From Aphrophora alni (taxonomy: Eukaryota; Arthropoda; Insecta; Hemiptera; Aphrophoridae), in assembly GCA_963513935.1 (NCBI GenBank), contig OY740776.1, positions 6,912,724-6,976,723 on the forward strand: 64,000 bases of DNA. Direction: 5' to 3'. The first letter of the stretch is position 1, and the number at the start of each line of letters is the position of its first letter. This document shows, one piece after another, positions 59,301 to 64,000 of the stretch. The notes beneath the pieces were generated by a model. That model was given only the letters and a program-made list of their open reading frames with translations, made no database searches and was not told the DNA's origin. The position numbers and the translations under genes were made by a program.

Positions 59301-59440
59301 ATATTAATTTCGATGTCGTTTGTAAGGAGGTAATTAATTTGATAACTTGAAAACTGCAAGAAAGCGACTAAGGATAGCTCAGTTGGTATAGCATTGGCAC
59401 TTAAAGGTTCAACTCCCAGTCTAGTCTAGGTTGTATATTT
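59301..59440 (+). repeat. tRNA-like (SINE-type) repeat copy 1
   Basis: GGATAGCTCAGTTGGTA (A box, 59375-59386) and GGTTCAACTCC (B box, 59406-59416) are spaced like an RNA polymerase III internal promoter. No full cloverleaf: the anticodon arm is shortened, so it is not a working tRNA gene. About 60 bp upstream (59303-59362) match 63836-63893, so the tRNA-like part belongs to a larger repeat. Confidence 0.7.
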
Positions 59441-59880
59441 TTCACTTTAAATAATTAAAGTATTTAAAATTACAATATTTGTGTGAAATTTTGTATTCCA
59501 TCTAGTGAAGACAGTTCAAAGCGGTATACAAAATAATCATTCGAATTACAAAACACTCTAAACGCTATTCGAAAAGAAACAAAAATATCAAAAGGAAACA
59601 AAAGCCCACAGTACAACTAACTACACATCTTTAGTTTGACACTTAGAACGCTTCGGTTCATTTACTCAGCCGTCACCCTAGTCATATATTACTAGACCAT
59701 GGGAAAGGACCGCCGACCGAGTCAAGGGTTCTAAATTATGACCTAGACAAACTAACAGATCTCTGTCAACTAGTTCTTAGAAGAATACTTATTGTCAAGA
59801 AAACATCTTGGGTTTAACAAGACAAAATGGCGTCGAGGAAAACACCTTGAGTAGTGATGGTGATTCCTAACGACCTATCA
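59441..59880. other. Non-coding stretch, nothing recognised
   Basis: AAAATGGCGTCG at 59825. No gene. Confidence 0.4.
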
Positions 59881-60712
59881 AAACAATATTAAAGCGTGAT
59901 TAACTGTGATTTAAAACAGTTGTTTTCGATAACAGCTCAGAGCAACGAAATTGAAAAACAATTTTAAAGCGTGATTAACTGTGATTCTAAATTATTGATC
60001 ACTTTTAAATATTGTAAATACGTTTAATTTTCTTAAATTATGCAATGAAACATTTTAAGGAAACTAATTTAAATCAGCTGTAGTTTTCATCAATACTGCA
60101 TTGAAAACAGCTGTTATCGATAACAGCTGAGAGCAACGAAATTGAAAAACAATTTTAAAGCGAGATTAACTGTGATTCTAAATTATTGATCATTTTTAAA
60201 TATTGTAAATACGTTTAATTTTCTTAAATTATGCAATTAAACATTTTAAGGAAACTAATTTAAATCAGCTGTAGTTTTCATCAATACTGCATTGAAAACA
60301 GCTGTTATCGATAACAGCTGAGAGCAACGAAATTGAAAAACAATTTTAAAGCGAGATTAACTGTGATTCTAAATTATTGATCATTTTTAAATATTGTAAA
60401 TACGTTTAATTTTCTTAAATTATGCAATTAAACATTTTAAGGAAACTAATTTAAATCAGCTGTAGTTTTCATCAATACTGCACTGAAAACAGCTGTTATC
60501 GATAACAGCTGAGAGCAACGAAATTGAAAAAACAATTTTAAATCGTGATTAACTGTGATTCTAAATTATTGATCACTTTTAAATATTGCAAATACGTTTA
60601 ATTTTCTTAAGATATGCAACGAAACATTTTAAGGAAACTAATTTAAATCAGCTGTAGTTTTCATCATACTGCACTGAAAACAGCTGTTTTGGATAACAGC
60701 TGAGAGCAACCA
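59881..60712 (+). repeat. 191-bp satellite, about 4.3 copies
   Basis: AACAGCT(G/C)AGAGCAACG starts at 59931, 60122, 60313, 60504 and 60693: exact 191-bp spacing until the last. Each unit has GATTAACTGTGATTCTAAA, ATTTAAATCAGCTGTAG, GAAAACAGCTGTTATCGATAA and CAGCTGAGAG. Three CAGCTG per unit, the same palindrome that dominates the 93-bp satellite. Inner copies differ at only a few positions; the last unit is shorter and diverged. Confidence 0.95.
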
Positions 60713-62111
60713 AAGTGATCGTTGGTTGAAGGGATGTATGGCACAGGACAAAGGACAGACTTAAGTCCAAAATACTCTGGGAAACAAACTGGACATATCC
60801 CCGAAACCCCGACACCGATTTTGATCCATCACATAAATTTCTCCGCACTATAATGTGTGAGAAACTAATTGAGACGGTCTAAGCAATTCGATAATGAGAT
60901 TTGATTTTATCATGTTTTACCACAGAATCACCAGTTCTCATGTCATAACACAGTGTAGGCCGTCCTACTGATTGGCATTTCTCAAGTAATGTAGCACACA
61001 CATTGGGGACTAGTCAAGTCTGGGTAAACAGGCCAAGCATACCACAGTGGACCGTTAGTTGCCACTCTTGTTTGGACTTCTCAGAACACACACACACACA
61101 CACGCGCGCGCTCTCGCGTAATCGCTAAATCCTGGGGTCACGTGACGGACAGTAATTTCTTTAAATAATTTCTAATATGGAGATTTAATTTAATAAAATT
61201 CATTTTTATAAATGTGGGGTCCCTTCGTTACATTTGAATATCGTCTAAGTAAAACCCCGAAAGAAAATGTCGACACACAGATATTTATAAATATTATTCT
61301 GAATTAAAATTGTTAGATTTTTTTTTAAATAACTACTTAACTGTCCAAAAATTATGGAAAAAGTGTTGGACCTTTTTGGAAATTTCAACCCCATTTGTTG
61401 TAAAATTTCTCTAAATTCTCTTACACAATTTTTATTCTATTTTATTAAATTAAAAATGTAACAACCTCAATTAAAAAAATATATTTAATTTTGTTCACTT
61501 TAACATTTATGAAAACTTTAATCACTAAATGAAAAAAAAAAAAATCCCAAATTAAAAACGAACACTTTCTTTGAAAAAAGGTGACGTTTCATTAATTAAA
61601 TAATCTTTTTCAAATTTTTTTTTGTCGTAGAAAATAGTGTAATTTCTTTACTTTTGTTAATATTCAGTTTCGATATAAAGGTAGATTGTTTAAGCCTTCA
61701 TAGAAATTAATTTATTCTTACAAAATATACCTAAAACCCATTAACGTTGGCTAATAAAAAAATAAAATAAATAATAAATAATAATAAAAAAATCTAAACA
61801 CCAACTCTACAAAAAAACTGATTTCTTCCAAAGATTGTCTTTAAATATACAATTGTTTGCATACTCTACCAAAGTATAAAAGAAAATTACTCGAAAATGT
61901 ACTTTGGGGATAAATTGTCCCAAAATACGAAATTTTTACTGTCTGATGGTATTAGAGTTTTCAAGGGGTAAGTACCCCTATTTTGTTCATTTTCAAAATT
62001 TCAACTCCACGGTTTTCTCTTTTTTTTTAAATTGAATCTCTTTCATTTGTCATAAAATTATGTTCTTAATACTAAATTTAGCAACAATCATCACAAATAG
62101 ATTAGGTTATG

Positions 62112-62113
<2 letters not shown>
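60713..62113. other. Non-coding stretch
   Basis: A (CA)n(CG)n run at 61087-61110. AT-rich homopolymer tracts 61290-61850. The minus-strand frame 60648-60848 overlaps the satellite edge and is not credible. Confidence 0.45.

Positions 62114-62197
<84 letters not shown>
62114..62197 (+). repeat. (GA)n microsatellite
   Basis: About 84 bp of pure GA. Confidence 0.97.
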
Positions 62198-62203
<6 letters not shown>

Positions 62204-62314
62204 CTGTATATACGATAACTTTCCTACATAGTAACTTATTTTCCATAAGAATTACATGAGGGAGAAGATGAAGAAATTTTTACTATTTGAAGGTTGGCAA
62301 CACTGTACTGCTCA

Positions 62315-62525
62315 TCAGAGGCTCACTTGGCAATCCCAAGGGAACCTAGCTGGATCTACACATTTTTCCACGTAGTCTTGAGTTAACCCCTCTTTTCCAT
62401 TTTTCGTATTTTGACCAACTCTTGTTCTCTTCCGATCCTGACGCTATTAGAGTATTCGAAGGCTGAGTTTTCTTCCTTTTTTTTAAGGCGATAATAACAG
62501 AGATTTTTCGGCTTTCAACAGCAAA
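62315..62525 (-). repeat. Dispersed repeat F3, inverted copy
   Basis: GGCAATCCCAAGGGAACCTA, GCTGGATCTACAC, TTGACCAACTCTTGTTCTC, TTCCGATCCTGACGCTATT, AGAGTATTCGAAGGC. The best-preserved inverted copy. Confidence 0.85.
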
Positions 62526-63102
62526 GTAAAAGACAAATATTAATTATCTGTGACCTCTACTTCTTCAAATGTAATAAATCAAATTTTAAACGAGTAATTT
62601 TATAGTTGTACAAGAATGTCTGAAGTGACCAGACGGACGATCACTTTCAATACTCCAGAGGGCGTTGCTTATTAACCTGCTAAGCTTGTATCGATTTATC
62701 GACAGCCAAGACTTAAACTTTATCTGCTTCAAGATTCACTCGCCATTAGTGGTAGTTTATTTTTCCCGTCTTAATTGCACAGATAAACACGATTTTATGT
62801 GTAAGTATAGATTTAATTAGAAAAGTTAGTGGTGTAATCGTGATGCAAAGATAAAATAAATAGTATAGGAACTAATGAGGTACCTTGAGGTATAACGGGA
62901 TAAGTAATGTTGCTAACGATTTTGATTTAACAAACAAGGGGTTTTTAACAATAATAAAGGCTTTATAATTGTATATAAAACCAACTGTTAAACAAACTGA
63001 AAAAATGTTACACACCAAATCAAAATTAAAAATTATAAATTCTAAATTTAAACAATGTGGTGTATATTTATATTAAATGTTGAGCTTGACTTATGAGAAA
63101 AA
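62526..63102. other. Non-coding stretch, nothing recognised
   Basis: AT-rich; no frame of note. Confidence 0.4.
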
Positions 63103-63328
63103 TTATACAGTATAACAAACACAAAGAACACAATTCTCATAAAATATGCCTAAGTATCAGACGCGTTTCAACGACAAGGTCGTCCTCTTCAGTGATACAC
63201 GAGCTACACCAATCAAACTATAACTGAACTAAAACTGAAGAGGACGACCTTGTCGTTGAATCGCGTCTGATACTTAGGCGTATTTTTTGGTGAGAATTGT
63301 GTTCTGTTTGTTTGTTATACTGTATAAT
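63103..63328. mobile_element. Fold-back with ~90-bp arms carrying hammerhead-like sequences
   Basis: Arms 63103-63192 and 63235-63328 share TTATACAGTATAACAAAC, AACACAATTCTCA, CGCCTAAGTATCAGACGCG and CAACGACAAGGTCGTCCTC, TTCAG, inverted. The left arm (minus strand) keeps an intact motif; the right arm (plus) has GAAU for GAAA and cannot form stem I. Confidence 0.92.
63154..63198 (-). ncRNA. Hammerhead-ribozyme-like motif E (best example)
   Basis: Minus strand: GUAUCA, CUGAAGA, G, GACGAC, CUU, GUCGUU, GAAA, CGCGUC, UGAUAC. Stem I GUAUCA/UGAUAC: 6 perfect pairs. Stem II GACGAC/GUCGUU: 6 pairs, the closing one G-U. Stem III is the self-complementary ACGCGU, with GUC as cleavage triplet. All invariant core bases are present; one extra G separates CUGAAGA from stem II. 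Confidence 0.72.
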
Positions 63329-63703
63329 GTGGTCTCTAGAAATGACTAGACCAAACTTTAGTTACTGATTGTGTAGGGCAAAATATACAAACAAAATGGC
63401 ATATAACATAAGTTAAGTCCTATCTTGTTTTATTTTCCGTCTGTCCATGATTTTGTTTTGTAAAAAAAAAATAAATAAATAACTTTATAAATAGAGAGAA
63501 TATTAAATTCAGCGCATTTTTTATATATTTAAAAACATTTAACCCGTATCAAAACAAATTTATTTCGTATATTTTCAAAATGGCTGCCGTTTAAAATTTT
63601 TATCATCGAATATCTTCCAAAACGTGTCATGGAAAAACTTCAAAGACAAAAATTTTCTTTTTTAATGACAAAAAAAAGTTATAGTTTAGTTTCTGTAGGT
63701 CAT
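63329..63703. repeat. Partial copy of the 31.4-32.8 kb fold-back arm
   Basis: 63555-63660: AAATTTATTTCGTATATTTT, CAAAATGGCTGCCG, CATCGAATATCTTCC, TTTTTTAATGACAAA match 31490-31610. Earlier part AT-rich. Confidence 0.7.
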
Positions 63704-63749
63704 GTATCACTGTGAATGGCGACTTTGTCGATGAAACGCGTTTGATTAA
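63704..63749 (+). ncRNA. Degenerate hammerhead-like motif
   Basis: GUAUCA, CUGUGAA (for CUGANGA), GGCGAC..GUCGAU, GAAA, CGCGUU, UGAUUA. Stem II CGAC/GUCG is kept; the core box and cleavage triplet are mutated. Clearly a relative of motif E. Confidence 0.45.
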
Positions 63750-63829
63750 GTAAACGTAATTTTTGTGAGATCTTGTGTTCGAGTTTTATTCTATCTAATA
63801 AATACATATCTTTAATTGCTGTTAGTTGG

Positions 63830-64000
63830 GTAAATATTAATTTCAATGTTTTTTGTAACGAGGGAATTTATTTGATAATTTGTAAATTGCAGCAAAAGTA
63901 AAGTCAAATGAGAAGTGTACACCATATACTGGGAAGTGACTAAGGATAGCTCAGTTGATACAACATTGCTGCGTAAAGTCAAATACCCTGGGTTTTTAAA
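63830..64000 (+). repeat. tRNA-like repeat copy 2, cut by the window edge
   Basis: Upstream part 63836-63893 matches 59303-59362; GGATAGCTCAGTTGATA (A box 63947-63958) matches copy 1. A 41-bp segment between them (about 63894-63934) is absent from copy 1. The B-box region (GTCAAATACC) is eroded. Confidence 0.65.

Noticed and set aside
62316..62345. Additional CUGAUGA-like box (minus strand)
   Set aside because: No GAAA and no stem II follow; chance occurrence.

Overview
The window looks like non-coding DNA from an insect or another arthropod. It is AT-rich and has no operons or dense coding. Four separate arrays carry the arthropod-type telomere motif TTAGG/CCTAA, and nearly everything else I can identify is a degraded transposon, fold-back inverted repeat, satellite or microsatellite. 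A large-genome insect such as a hemipteran would fit, but the sequence does not fix the order.

Only one credible host-gene piece was found: a short coding exon at 7143-7315 (+) that ends at a good splice donor. The residues before the donor (..KHYEVEDQPFAR) resemble the N-terminal edge of a protein kinase domain, possibly a DRAK/STK17-like kinase, but this is weak. If it is real, the rest of the window may be one very long first intron. Nearly all other open frames lie in tandem repeats whose period leaves the frame open, or in transposon debris.

Layout. 1-7 kb: a 28-bp minisatellite, a fold-back (3005-3605), and a single-arm repeat carrying a hammerhead-like motif and running into a four-monomer higher-order repeat (5165-5935). 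7-16 kb: the exon, dispersed repeats (family F1), a non-LTR retrotransposon RNase H remnant split by a 70-bp hAT-type MITE, and a second 192-bp MITE. 16-27 kb: three TTAGG-bearing arrays, a reverse-transcriptase scrap and several fold-backs. 28-31 kb: a 93-bp satellite of about 20 copies. 31-41 kb: fold-backs, a fourth CCTAA array and three Helitron-like elements. 42-50 kb: a T-rich minisatellite, fold-backs and two more hammerhead-like motifs. 50-56 kb: two 36-bp GC-rich arrays, both grown inside family F1. 56-64 kb: hammerhead-bearing fold-backs, a TTAA-flanked element, a 191-bp satellite and two tRNA-like repeats.

The most interesting signal is a set of five hammerhead-ribozyme-like motifs, plus degenerate relatives, in at least four unrelated repeat families. 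Most lie in or beside inverted-repeat arms. Each has CUGANGA, a stem II, GAAA and a short self-complementary stem III, and the best have a matching stem I. All carry one extra nucleotide between CUGANGA and stem II. Hammerhead motifs are known from the terminal repeats of Penelope-like retroelements, so these are probably non-autonomous Penelope-like relics; no Penelope RT or GIY-YIG coding is visible. Family labels F1, F2, F3 and F8 are my own.
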